Positions 48,010 to 57,100 of a stretch of DNA of 64,000 bases are shown here, piece by piece; positions within the stretch are counted from its first letter, which is position 1; every line of letters begins with the position of its first letter. This DNA is from WJMD01 sp964596015. GTDB lineage: Bacteria > Joyebacterota > Joyebacteria > Joyebacterales > Joyebacteraceae. The stretch lies in assembly GCA_964596015.1 (NCBI GenBank), contig CAZQSB010000009.1:1-64000 (forward strand). The letters run 5' to 3'. Both the position numbers and the translations under genes were made by a program. Under the pieces are notes generated by a model. It saw nothing but the letters and a program-made list of their open reading frames with translations. It did no database searches and had not been told where the DNA came from.

Positions 48010-48291
48010 TCACTCGACACGCCGCGTTTCCGAGACGATGTCGACCCTCGCGTCCATCCCGATGACATCAAGCACCTTGGCGAGGACCTCATCGGCGAAG
48101 CGGCGGTCGTTGGTCACGACCGCCACTCCGAGCGAGATCCTCTGCCAGAGGTCCTGGTCGCCGACGTCGGCGACAGAGACGTTGAACCGCGACCTGATCC
48201 TGTCCTTGAGGCTCCTGACCACTCTCCGACGAGCCTTGAGAGAGTGGCTCTCGGCCACGATCAGCTCGACCTCAAGGGTGCCGAGGACCAC
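48010..48291 (-). CDS. DUF503 / YlxP-like protein
   Basis: A 93-residue ferredoxin-fold protein. LEVELIVAESHSLKARRRVVRSLKDRIRSRFNVSVAD is the family hallmark. It is regularly found between infB and rbfA and is thought to help ribosome assembly or act near RNA; its activity is not established. Confidence 0.9.
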   Translation of the reverse strand: MVLGTLEVELIVAESHSLKARRRVVRSLKDRIRSRFNVSVADVGDQDLWQRISLGVAVVTNDRRFADEVLAKVLDVIGMDARVDIVSETRRVE

Positions 48292-48315
48292 AGTAGACTC
48301 CCCGTCTCCGAACTC

Positions 48316-50841
48316 CTAGCTCGCGACGCCGAGCTTCCGTGCGACCTCCTCGATCTCGTAGACCTCGATCCGGTCTCCCGTGACGATGTCGTCGAGTCCG
48401 GCGATTCCGACGCCGCACTCGAAGCCCTGCTGGACCTCGCGCGCGTCGTCCTTGAACCGCTTCAGCGACTCGATGGTGCCCTCGTGATGCACGAGCTCGT
48501 CGCGGATGACCCGCGCCTTCGCTCCGCGGCGCAGAACGCCCGACAGCACGTAGCAGCCGGCGATCGTGCCGCGGTTCGGTACCTTGAAAGTCTCGCGGAC
48601 CTCCGCCGTGCCGATGACGACTTCGCGCCGTTCCGGCTCGAGGAGCCCCTCCATGGCCGCTCTGATGTCCTCGACGGCCTCGTAGATGATCTTGTACAGG
48701 CGTATCTCGACGTGTTCGCGCCGCGCCAGTTCCCTGACGCGGACCGAAGCTCCGATGTGGAACCCGACGATGACGGCGTTCGAAGCCGCCGCGAGGAGTA
48801 CATCGGACTCCGTCACGGCGCCGACCGCCTTGCGGATGACCTCGACCTTGACTTCCTCTGTCGAGAGCTTCTCCAGCGAATCGGCCAGGGCTCCGATCGA
48901 GCCGTCCACGTCGCCCTTGATGATGATCCTGAGCTCCTTGACCTGCCCTTCCAGGATCTGCTCGTGAAGGTCCTCGAGCGTCACACGATGCTGGAATCTG
49001 GTCTGGCGCTCCCACTGCTGCTGGCGCCGTTTGGCGCTGATGTCCCGGGCCAGCCTCTCGTCCGAGACCACGGCCAGGACGTCGCCCGCCTGCGGCACGC
49101 CGGTGAGCCCCGAGATGAGCACGGGCTTGGACGGCCCGGCTTCATCGATGGACTTGTTGAACTCGTCATGCAACGAGCGGATCTTGCCGTCGGCGAGCCC
49201 GACCACGAACGGGTCCCCCACGTGCAACGTGCCGGACTCCACCAGCACGGTGGCAACGACGCCGCGACCGCGCTCCTTCTCGACCTCGATGACGACGCCG
49301 CGTCCCGGACCGCTGTCCGGAGCCTCGAGTTCCAGAAGTCCTGCCTGGAACAGGATCATCTCGAGAAGCTTGTCGACGCCCTCGCCGGTCTTGGCCGACG
49401 TCTCGACGGCGACCGTCTCGCCACCCCACTCCTCGACCGTGAGTCCGTGCTGGGACAGGTCGGAGCGGACCCTGTCGGGGTTCGCGCTCGGGAGATCGAT
49501 CTTGTTGATGGCGACGATGACGGGCACGCCGGCGGCCTTCGCGTGGTCCATTGCCTCCATGGTCTGGGGCATCACGCTGTCGTCGGCCGCAACGACGAGC
49601 ACGGCGACGTCCGTCGCCTGCGCGCCGCGGGCACGCATGGCCGTGAACGCCTCGTGTCCCGGCGTATCGAGGAACGTGATCCGCTCCCCCTGGAACTCGA
49701 CCTCGTAGGCGCCGATGTGCTGGGTGATCCCGCCCGACTCGCCGCCCACGACGTTCGCGCTGCGGATGTAGTCCAGGAGCAGCGTCTTGCCGTGATCGAC
49801 GTGTCCCATGACGACGACGACCGGAGCGCGAGGCGCCTTCTCGACGTCCTCCTCCGAGATGGCCTCCTCGAGTTCCTGCTCGAGAATGTCCTCTCCGTAT
49901 TCGCGCATCAGCTCGACGTCCGTGTCCACCTCCTCGGCGAGAAGCTGGATGGTGTCGGCGTCGAGCCGCTGGTTGATCGTGACCATGAGCCCGAGGTCGA
50001 GACACTTCTTGATCACGTCGTTGACCGGCAGGTCGACCAGTTCGGCGAAATCGCCCACGGAGGCGAACTCGGGGATCTGGACAGCGCGCTCTTCCTCGAC
50101 GACGGTCCCGTCGCCCTTGACGCGGCGCCTGCGCCTCCGGGGACGACGCTCCTCCGAGGCAGCCATGGTCTTCCGGACCGTCGCCTCGACGGTCTTCTGA
50201 TCGACCCGGGGCCTGCGCTTCTTCCGCCGGTCGCTCTTCTCGCGGCGCTTCTTCTCGGGTCCTGCCGGCGCCGTCTCCTTCTTGGGCGGAGCTTCCGCCG
50301 CCTTCGCGGCCTCCACCTTGCGTTCCTCGGCAGCCCTCGACGCGCGCTCCTCTTCCGCCCTCTTCTCCTCTTCCCTGCGCCGCTTCTCCTCGACCAGACG
50401 CTCCTTCTCGCGAGCCTTCTTCGCGGCGCGTTCCTCGCGCTGCTTCGCGAGGACGTCCCGAGCGGCCTGCCGAGCGGCATCGGCGACGATCTTCCGCCGG
50501 TCGATCTTCGGCTTCTTCTCGGGCTCCGGGGGCCTGGGCTCGGGCTTCTCGAGCTCCTTCTTGGGCTTGAGCGGCTCGGCGACCCGCTTCCCCTTCGTGG
50601 CGACCTTTGCGGTCTTCAGAGCGCCCTTCTTGCGGAGCGACTTCCGGATCTTCTCGGCGTACTCCTTCTTGAGGGCGGCCTTCTCCTTCTCGAACTCGGC
50701 GCGCGCCGCGTCGATGACGTCGTCATCGATGGCGTTCATGTGGCTCGAGACGTCGTAGCCAAGTTTCTTGAGCATGCCGATCAGAGCTTCGCTCGATATG
50801 CGAAACTCTTTCGCGACCTGGTACACTCTCTTCTTCGCCAC
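48316..50841 (-). CDS. infB: translation initiation factor IF-2
   Basis: An 841-residue GTPase. IF2-N modules at the N-terminus (VAKKRVYQVAKEFRISSEAL), a charged Lys/Glu/Arg-rich linker at about 90-250, then the G domain with VMGHVDHGKT, DTPGHEAF and NKID, and beta-barrel domains with the fMet-tRNA-binding C2 part. GTG start with GGAGGT upstream. It loads initiator tRNA on the 30S subunit. Confidence 0.97.
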   Translation of the reverse strand: MAKKRVYQVAKEFRISSEALIGMLKKLGYDVSSHMNAIDDDVIDAARAEFEKEKAALKKEYAEKIRKSLRKKGALKTAKVATKGKRVAEPLKPKKELEKPEPRPPEPEKKPKIDRRKIVADAARQAARDVLAKQREERAAKKAREKERLVEEKRRREEEKRAEEERASRAAEERKVEAAKAAEAPPKKETAPAGPEKKRREKSDRRKKRRPRVDQKTVEATVRKTMAASEERRPRRRRRRVKGDGTVVEEERAVQIPEFASVGDFAELVDLPVNDVIKKCLDLGLMVTINQRLDADTIQLLAEEVDTDVELMREYGEDILEQELEEAISEEDVEKAPRAPVVVVMGHVDHGKTLLLDYIRSANVVGGESGGITQHIGAYEVEFQGERITFLDTPGHEAFTAMRARGAQATDVAVLVVAADDSVMPQTMEAMDHAKAAGVPVIVAINKIDLPSANPDRVRSDLSQHGLTVEEWGGETVAVETSAKTGEGVDKLLEMILFQAGLLELEAPDSGPGRGVVIEVEKERGRGVVATVLVESGTLHVGDPFVVGLADGKIRSLHDEFNKSIDEAGPSKPVLISGLTGVPQAGDVLAVVSDERLARDISAKRRQQQWERQTRFQHRVTLEDLHEQILEGQVKELRIIIKGDVDGSIGALADSLEKLSTEEVKVEVIRKAVGAVTESDVLLAAASNAVIVGFHIGASVRVRELARREHVEIRLYKIIYEAVEDIRAAMEGLLEPERREVVIGTAEVRETFKVPNRGTIAGCYVLSGVLRRGAKARVIRDELVHHEGTIESLKRFKDDAREVQQGFECGVGIAGLDDIVTGDRIEVYEIEEVARKLGVAS

Positions 50842-50876
50842 GACTACCTCCTCGTTCGATCAGGATCCTGCGGGAC

Positions 50877-52508
50877 TCAGTGAAGGGCCGGCGCGGTCGT
50901 CTCTTCCTCTTCGTCCGCGGTCTCGTCCTCTTCGTCGGTGCCGCTGTCGGCCTCTTCCCCGGACTCCTCGTCGAGAGCCTCTTCCGCGGGCTCCTCATCG
51001 ACGAACTTCTCCTCGCCTTCGTCCTCTCCGACGGCCTCGCCGTCGGACTCAGGCTCCTCGTGCTCCCCGGCGAGGGCTTCGTCCTCCAGCTCCTCGTCCT
51101 CTTCCTCGTCCTCTTCGTAGGCGAGCTGCTCCTCGTCCTCTTCCTCGTCCTCTTCCTCGGCGAGCTGCTCCTCGTTCCGAACTCCGAAGATCCCCTCCTC
51201 GGAGATCTCGTCGACCGTCTCCTGCTCATCCATTTCATCGAGCAGGCGCTGCTTCTCCTCTTCGAGCACCTCGAGGACCGCCGCGACGGCGATGGAGATC
51301 TTCTCGGCCGTCTTTCGACCGATGCCCGGGACGCGCTCGAGCTCTTCGCTCGACAGCCCCTCGAGGTCCTGAACCGTCCGATATCCGGCGGCCATGAGCT
51401 CGGTGGCCAGCTTCTCGCCGACGCCGGGGAGCTCTCCGACCTCGACGCGCTGCGAGAGGTCGATCTCAAGGAGCCGCGTGTGCTCCGTCTCGCCGACTAT
51501 ATCGATCTTCCAACCTGACAGCTTGGCGGCGAGCCTCGCATTCTGGCCTCCCTTTCCGATGGCCAGCGACAGCTGGTCGTCGGGAACGATGACCCGCACG
51601 CTCCGCTCGCTCTCGTCGATGATGGCCCTTGAGACCTTGGCCGGGTTCAGCGCCCGACTCACGAGCGCCGCGGGATCGGAACTCCAGGCCACGATGTCGA
51701 TCTTCTCGCCGGAGAGCTCTCTCACGATGGTCTGGATCCGCGACCCCTTGACACCGACGCAGGCGCCGACCGGGTCGACGCGCTCGTCGTGCGAGGCGAC
51801 GGCGACCTTTGAGCGCCCGCCGGCCTCTCTCGCGATCGCCATGATCTCGACCACCGAGTCATAGATCTCCGGGACCTCCATGCGAAAGAGCTTCTTGAGG
51901 AAGTTCGGGTGCGTCCGCGAGAGGATGATCTGCGGCCCCTTGGTCGTCTTCTCGACCGACAGGAGATACGCCCGTATGCGGTCGCCCTGACGATAGCGCT
52001 CCCTCCTGATCTGCTCGCGCGTGGGCAGGAGCGCCTCGGTGCGTCCCAGGTTCACGACGATGCCGGCCCGCTCGATCTGCTGCACGTCGCCGGTCACGAT
52101 GTCGCCGATCCTGTCCTGGAACTCCTCGTAGATCTGCTCGCGTTCGGCCTCTCGCACCCTCTGAACGACGATCTGCTTGGCCGCCTGGATGGCGTTCCTG
52201 CCGAACTCGTCCAGCGAGATCTCGGACCTGATGACGTCGCCTATCTCGGCCGCCGGATCGATCTCCTCGGCCTCTTCGATGTCGATCTGTGTCCGGAGAT
52301 CTTCCGGCATGTCGACGACCTTGCGGTTGAGATAGACGGCGAGCGTGTCGCTCTCGCCGTCGACCACGACCTCGATGTCGGCTTCCGTGCCGAACTTCTT
52401 CCTGGCCGCAGAGAGAAGACCGGCCTCGAGCGCTTCCATAAGGAGCTCGTTGTCGAGCTGCTTCTCTCGGGCGATCCGCCTCAGGGCTTCGAGCACGCCG
52501 GTGTTCAT
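50877..52508 (-). CDS. nusA: transcription factor NusA with acidic tail
   Basis: A 543-residue protein with an N-terminal RNA-polymerase-binding domain, S1 domain (GDIVTGDVQQIERAGIVVNLG), KH1 (DPVGACVGVKGSRIQTIVREL) and KH2 (LAIGKGGQNARLAAKLSGW). An AR-like region with helix-hairpin-helix segments follows (LPGVGEKLATELMAAG, RVPGIGRKTAEKI). The last ~110 residues are almost only Glu/Asp runs, far more acidic than usual. Acts in pausing, termination and antitermination; ATG overlaps the rimP stop. Confidence 0.96.
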   Translation of the reverse strand: MNTGVLEALRRIAREKQLDNELLMEALEAGLLSAARKKFGTEADIEVVVDGESDTLAVYLNRKVVDMPEDLRTQIDIEEAEEIDPAAEIGDVIRSEISLDEFGRNAIQAAKQIVVQRVREAEREQIYEEFQDRIGDIVTGDVQQIERAGIVVNLGRTEALLPTREQIRRERYRQGDRIRAYLLSVEKTTKGPQIILSRTHPNFLKKLFRMEVPEIYDSVVEIMAIAREAGGRSKVAVASHDERVDPVGACVGVKGSRIQTIVRELSGEKIDIVAWSSDPAALVSRALNPAKVSRAIIDESERSVRVIVPDDQLSLAIGKGGQNARLAAKLSGWKIDIVGETEHTRLLEIDLSQRVEVGELPGVGEKLATELMAAGYRTVQDLEGLSSEELERVPGIGRKTAEKISIAVAAVLEVLEEEKQRLLDEMDEQETVDEISEEGIFGVRNEEQLAEEEDEEEDEEQLAYEEDEEEDEELEDEALAGEHEEPESDGEAVGEDEGEEKFVDEEPAEEALDEESGEEADSGTDEEDETADEEEETTAPALH

Positions 52509-53005
52509 CTGTCGCTCTCCCGTACTTCCATCTCCTCGCGAGGGAGGAGATCCTCGATGACGAGCCGCGCCCGGACGATGTCGTCCAGCCGGTACGATAC
52601 CCGCTCTCCGTTCTCCGTCTCGAGCGTGACGTTGCCGTCGTCGACCGAGGCGATGGTGCCGACGACCGAACCGCTTCTGCTCTTGCCGCTCTTCAGGACC
52701 AGGCGCGCCTTCCGTCCGGTGAAGTGGCGGTACTCCCGCTCGTGTCTGAGATCGTGCTCCAGTCCGGGCGAGCTGACCTCAAGCACGTACCCGTCGTCGT
52801 ACTCCGGCTCAGCGTCCAGCACGTAGCTGAGTTCGCGACTGACGTCCGCGCAGTCCTCCACGCTGACGCCGAGCGGCGCGTCGATGAAGAACTGAAGAAG
52901 ACGACGGCTGCCCTGCCGCGCCTCTCGGGCGTCGACGAGACGAAAGCCCATTCCCTCAATGAGCTCGCGCGTCAGATCGTACAGACCTTCTCCACGTTCG
53001 GCCAT
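52505..53005 (-). CDS. rimP: ribosome maturation factor RimP
   Basis: A 166-residue 30S assembly factor. LLQFFIDAPLGVSVEDCADVSRELSYVLD followed by YVLEVSSPGLEHDL and the C-terminal SH3-like domain is characteristic. ATG at 53005 has GGGAGG ten bases upstream. A frame that runs through the N-gap is an artefact. First gene of the rimP-nusA-infB operon. Confidence 0.95.
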   Translation of the reverse strand: MAERGEGLYDLTRELIEGMGFRLVDAREARQGSRRLLQFFIDAPLGVSVEDCADVSRELSYVLDAEPEYDDGYVLEVSSPGLEHDLRHEREYRHFTGRKARLVLKSGKSRSGSVVGTIASVDDGNVTLETENGERVSYRLDDIVRARLVIEDLLPREEMEVRESDR

Positions 53006-53029
53006 CTCCTGCTCACCTCCCAGACACCG

Positions 53030-53039
53030 NNNNNNNNNN
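53030..53039. other. assembly gap (10 N) in the rimP leader
   Basis: Ten N between the terminator-like hairpin and the rimP ribosome site. A fixed 10-N run suggests a placeholder of unknown true length, so the leader may be longer than shown. Confidence 0.95.
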
Positions 53040-53043
53040 ACCG

Positions 53044-53067
53044 AAAAAGTGGGCCGCCCAGCCCACT
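53044..53067 (-). terminator. leader attenuator-like hairpin of the nusA operon
   Basis: On the minus strand AGTGGGC-TGGGCG-GCCCACT is followed by TTTTTC, a compact intrinsic terminator. It starts only a few bases after the predicted transcription start and before rimP, so it would act as an attenuator. Confidence 0.8.
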
Positions 53068-53076
53068 TCCCCGCAC

Positions 53077-53105
53077 ACAGTAGCACGGGGTCCACCCCGA
53101 CGCAA
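53077..53105 (-). promoter_or_regulatory. sigma-70 promoter of the rimP-nusA-infB operon
   Basis: TTGCGT at 53105-53100, a 17-base spacer and TACTGT at 53082-53077 on the minus strand. Confidence 0.68.
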
Positions 53106-53244
53106 GCGGAAAACGTCGGATAAGAAGCGTTCGCGCTTCTCATGAGGAGGAGGCGATCGACCGGGCTCAGGGGCCGTGGCGGAGGCCTGAAGCGGTCTCG
53201 GCGCGCGCTCCGGCAGGTTCCCGGCTCCGGGAGCGGTCGGCGGG

Positions 53245-54153
53245 CTAACGATCGGGCCGGGCGGAGTAGACGAGCTCGACGAGGACGGAGCCGACCTCGG
53301 TGAGACTCTCGGGGCTGCACTTGTCCGGGGTGTCTTCGAGGGTGTGCCAGTGCTCGTACTCGAAGTCGATGACGAGCGCAGCGGGGATCCCGGCGCGGAT
53401 AAGAGGTACGTGATCGTCGTAGACGAACGGTCCGCGCCTCTCGTGGAAGCGCCGGGCGCCCACGCGCCTCGCGGCGTCCCATACGCGCCGCACGGGCAGG
53501 GGCGCGGCGGCGGCCGAGTTCCCCTCGACAGGGATGGAGAGGTCGGCGTCGCCGACCATGTCGACGACGACGGCGTAGCGGGGACAGTAGTCGCCGATGT
53601 TGGACGCGTAGTGGGAGGACCCCACGCACCACTCGTCGAAGCCTCCCCCGTCGCCCCCGTCCTCGGCGTCGAAGAAGACGAGATCGACGCCGACGGGGGG
53701 TTGCCGCTCGGAGAGGATGCCCGCCAGCTCGATCAGGACGGCCACGCCCGAACCGCCGTCGTTCGCTCCCGGGATGGGGATGCCTCGGGACGAGGCGTCC
53801 GGGTCCCTGTCCGCGACGGCGCGCGTGTCGTAGTGCGTAGCCAGGAGCAGTCGTTCCCGCGCGTCGGGGCGGAACGAGGCGATGACGTTCACGAGCTCCG
53901 TCTCCTCGCCGAAGAAGGGCGCCGTGAACCGCTGGGTGGCGACCTCGTCGGCGAGCGGCCGCAGCCTCTCCACCATCCAATCGACCATCGCGTCGTGCCC
54001 CTCGCTGCCGGGATAGCGCGGTCCGAGCTCGCACTGCTCGACGATGAGCGCGTGTGCGGAATCGCCGTCGAACGAGGGCGTCGCTTCCCCGCACCCGGAG
54101 GCCGGAGCGAGCGCGGCGAGGACGACCAGCAGAAGGAACGCGCGGGGTCGCAT
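53245..54153 (-). CDS. M28-family lipoprotein, bacterial type II glutaminyl cyclase-like
   Basis: A 302-residue zinc-hydrolase-fold protein with lipobox PASGC (Cys21). THYDTRAVADRDPD, PGANDGGSGVAVLIELA, FFDAEDGGD, EWCVGSSHYA, DMVGD, YDDHVPLIRAGIP and EHWHTLEDTPD match, in order, the pattern of Bacteroidota-type glutaminyl-peptide cyclotransferases, which turn mature N-terminal Gln of exported proteins into pyroglutamate. Ordinary M28 aminopeptidases share the metal ligands but not the D-x-V-G and WHT-xxDT context as closely. ATG overlaps the sprA stop (TGATG), so both are made together. I rate the M28 fold as certain and the cyclase role as likely. Confidence 0.82.
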   Translation of the reverse strand: MRPRAFLLLVVLAALAPASGCGEATPSFDGDSAHALIVEQCELGPRYPGSEGHDAMVDWMVERLRPLADEVATQRFTAPFFGEETELVNVIASFRPDARERLLLATHYDTRAVADRDPDASSRGIPIPGANDGGSGVAVLIELAGILSERQPPVGVDLVFFDAEDGGDGGGFDEWCVGSSHYASNIGDYCPRYAVVVDMVGDADLSIPVEGNSAAAAPLPVRRVWDAARRVGARRFHERRGPFVYDDHVPLIRAGIPAALVIDFEYEHWHTLEDTPDKCSPESLTEVGSVLVELVYSARPDR

Positions 54154-57100
54154 CAGAACTTGAACTCCGCTGTGAGGTGGACGCCGATGGTGCGGCGGGT
54201 CTGGTCGCGCTTCTCGTCGCGGCTCTGGGCGAAGCTCACCTGGAGACCGCCTGAGACGCTCCGCGAGAAGCTGTACGTCGCGTCGCCGGTGATCGAGAAG
54301 TCGCTCGTGTCGGCCGAGGGGTCGATGGAGTCGAGGAGACCCTCCTCCGCGGCGGTCTTCGTGAGCTTCGAGCCCGTCCTCAGGGTCAGGGAGCAGTCGA
54401 GATTGCTCTGGAACCTGAGCTTCTGCCCGAAGAACGGCAGCTTGAGACCCTGCGGCGCCGAGAACCTGTAGTTCAGCGTGAGACTCGTCGAGCCGCTGGT
54501 CTCGCGCGTGACGGAGCCGGTGCCGGAGAGACTGTAGTTGGTCGCGGTCCTGCGGTCCCACGAGAAGCTCCCGGACAGTCCGTTCTGGAACGTCATGTCC
54601 ACCGAGATGATGGGACTGAAGACCAGCGCGTTCCCCTCGGTGGACGGTTCCCCCACCGGACCGGAGTAGTTGCGCTTGTACTCGACCCCGCTCCGGGCCC
54701 GCGCCGTCTTGAAGACCGACTCCAGCGGCCCCAGCTTCTCGAAGCCCGACCAGGACAGCGAGCCCTTGGTCGACTCCGTCATCGACTCGGTCTGGGTCAG
54801 GAGGTCGACCGTGTCCGAGACGGTGTTCCTGTACCACCTGCCGTCCACCGTGCGCCGGTAGCTTCCCTTGATACGGATGTCCCGTGTCAGCTTGATGCCG
54901 GAGTCGAGCGTCAGCGTCCTCTCCTCCGTCCTGTCGTCCCCGCCCTCTCCCTTCTCGAGACCGAGACGATAGGACCATCCGGGCATGTCTGCGGCCCGGA
55001 TGCCGTCGAACCGCGAGTTCCAGCGGAGCTGGTATCTTGCGTCGATGGCGTCCATGTTCCGGAAGACGTACAGCACCGGCGCGATGAGGTCGCCGAGCCC
55101 GGGGCCGCCGCCTTCCCCTTCCTCGCCTTCCTCGTCGCCCTCGCCGTCCTCGTCTTCACCTTCCGCCTCGTCCCCCCGCCTCGGACGACCAGGTCGACGC
55201 TCCGGCGCACGGCCGGAGCCTCCGAAGAGACGCTTCAGGTCGAGGCTCGTCCTGATCTCCTGGCTCGTCGTCGCGCGTATGTCGCGGGCGTCCGGCGGAT
55301 CGTTCGCGCCGCGGGCCTCCGGACCGTGGTTGTCCGTGAAGGTCGACGAGAACGTGTACTGCGGCGAGAACCAGCTGCCGAACCTCGGGCTGAAGGAGAG
55401 TGAGTTGGAGTACTGGCGCTGGGTCTCCACGCCGATGTTGATCCCGCCCACCGGACGGTTCGGCTGCGAGAGGTCGCGCTTGACGGACACGCTGTGAGAC
55501 GTCCTCAGGTTCTCGAGGAACTGGAAGTCGATGTTGCCGCCCGCGTCCAGCTTCTTGTCGTAGTTGTCCGTCCGCTTGCTCTTCACCTCGTCCGCGTCGA
55601 TGTCGTACGCCAGGCTGTGGATGAGATGCGTCGACGCCGTGAACCGGACGGACGTCGGCTTCAGGAAGAGCTCGGTGTTCCGGAACAGGCGGAGACCGCT
55701 GCGTTCGGGCGAGTACCTGTAGGAGGCCCGCGCCCGAAGCGTCGTGGACGTGTCTATCCTCGTAGGCGACGACCTGATGTGGTCGGCCGCCGACGCCGAG
55801 AGGGAGAGTCCGTCGAGCAGCAGGTGCGTCCAGAAGTTCGGTGATTGACGGCGGCGCGAGAGCGACGCGGCGACGCTCCTGTCCCTGACGATGGTCCTCT
55901 CGTCGCGGCTCTGCTCTTCGGGAAGCACGACGTCCGATCCGGTGGAGAACCTGGGTTCCGTCACCTGCCGCTTCCACTGCACGTTGACCGGCATGGACAC
56001 GCCCAGGCCGGTGACGAACCTGTCGGCGTTCACCGTGCTGGTCATGTTGTACGTGAGATTGTCCTGACCGCTTCCCCGCTCCTGTTTCAGAGTATGGAAG
56101 TTCCCGTCGACGTGCCTGAGGTCGAGGTTGACCGTGGCCAGATCGGCGAAGCGCGCGTCGACCGTCGCCCTCTCAGCCCAGCCGATCTCGTTCCAGACGT
56201 CTCCGAGCTGAATGTCGTCCACCCAGATTTCGCCCGAGATCTCGTCACCGAGCGGCACCTCGTTCGCGTTCCTGAGCCCGATGGTCAGCTGCCTCACGCG
56301 GGAGAGCGACGGCGCCCCGACCCTGGTGAAGCGCTCGGCTTTCACGCGCGCGGTGTCTCCCCAGACCCACGCGGTGTCCTGCTCCGCGTAGTCGTCGAGC
56401 TTGAGGTTCGTGAAGCTGGTGAACGGGATCGTCAGCTTCGTCGCGGAGCTGCCGGAGTCCTGGTACCACCCCGGCCTGAGCTCGAGGCTGTACTCGTAGT
56501 AGTTCAGGGAGTCGGCGCCGATCCTGAGGAAGAACTCCGTCCCGTCCTCTACGTCCTCCTCGCCGCCCTCGGAGGCCTTCTCGCCGTGGACGTAGAACTC
56601 GAGGGTCTGGTAGCCGGTGTAGTTCTCCTCTGTGAAGAACACCTGCGTGGCCGAGGCCGAATGCCCGGCCTCGATGTCGTCGTACAGGAGGGCCAGCGAG
56701 CCCTCGCGCTTCGGGAGGTTGGTCTCCTCGTCGACACCCGGGTCGAACGGCGGGACGTAGTCGAGGTCTTCCTTCGTGTTCTTCGACGTGATGCGGAAGC
56801 TCATCTCGCCCAGCACGGCGGAGGGTATGATGTCGCCTTCCTCGTCCCTGATGGGACCGGGGAGCCAGTCGTTTCCAACGATGTCCAGCGAACCGATCAT
56901 GAGGGGCTCGCCGTCCACCGGGAGATCCTCGAACCAGATCCGGGCCGACTTCACGACCGTCCACTCGCTCATGCCGTTCACGGAGGCCGCGTCCTCGAGC
57001 GGAATGCGGTAGAGGCGCCAGTTCGTGCGCTTGTCGGCCGGCACGGGCGGCACACTGTTGTCCTGAACGAGATAGGTCGAGGTGTCCGAAAGGTCGACCG

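Noticed and set aside
52505..54094. Continuous frame joining rimP with sequence across the N-gap
   Set aside because: It translates the N-run and an out-of-frame part of the M28 gene; rimP has a clear ATG and ribosome site at 53005.
53245..54153. Plain M28 aminopeptidase
   Set aside because: Possible, but the combined motif pattern and the coupling to sprA favour a glutaminyl cyclase; kept as the alternative.
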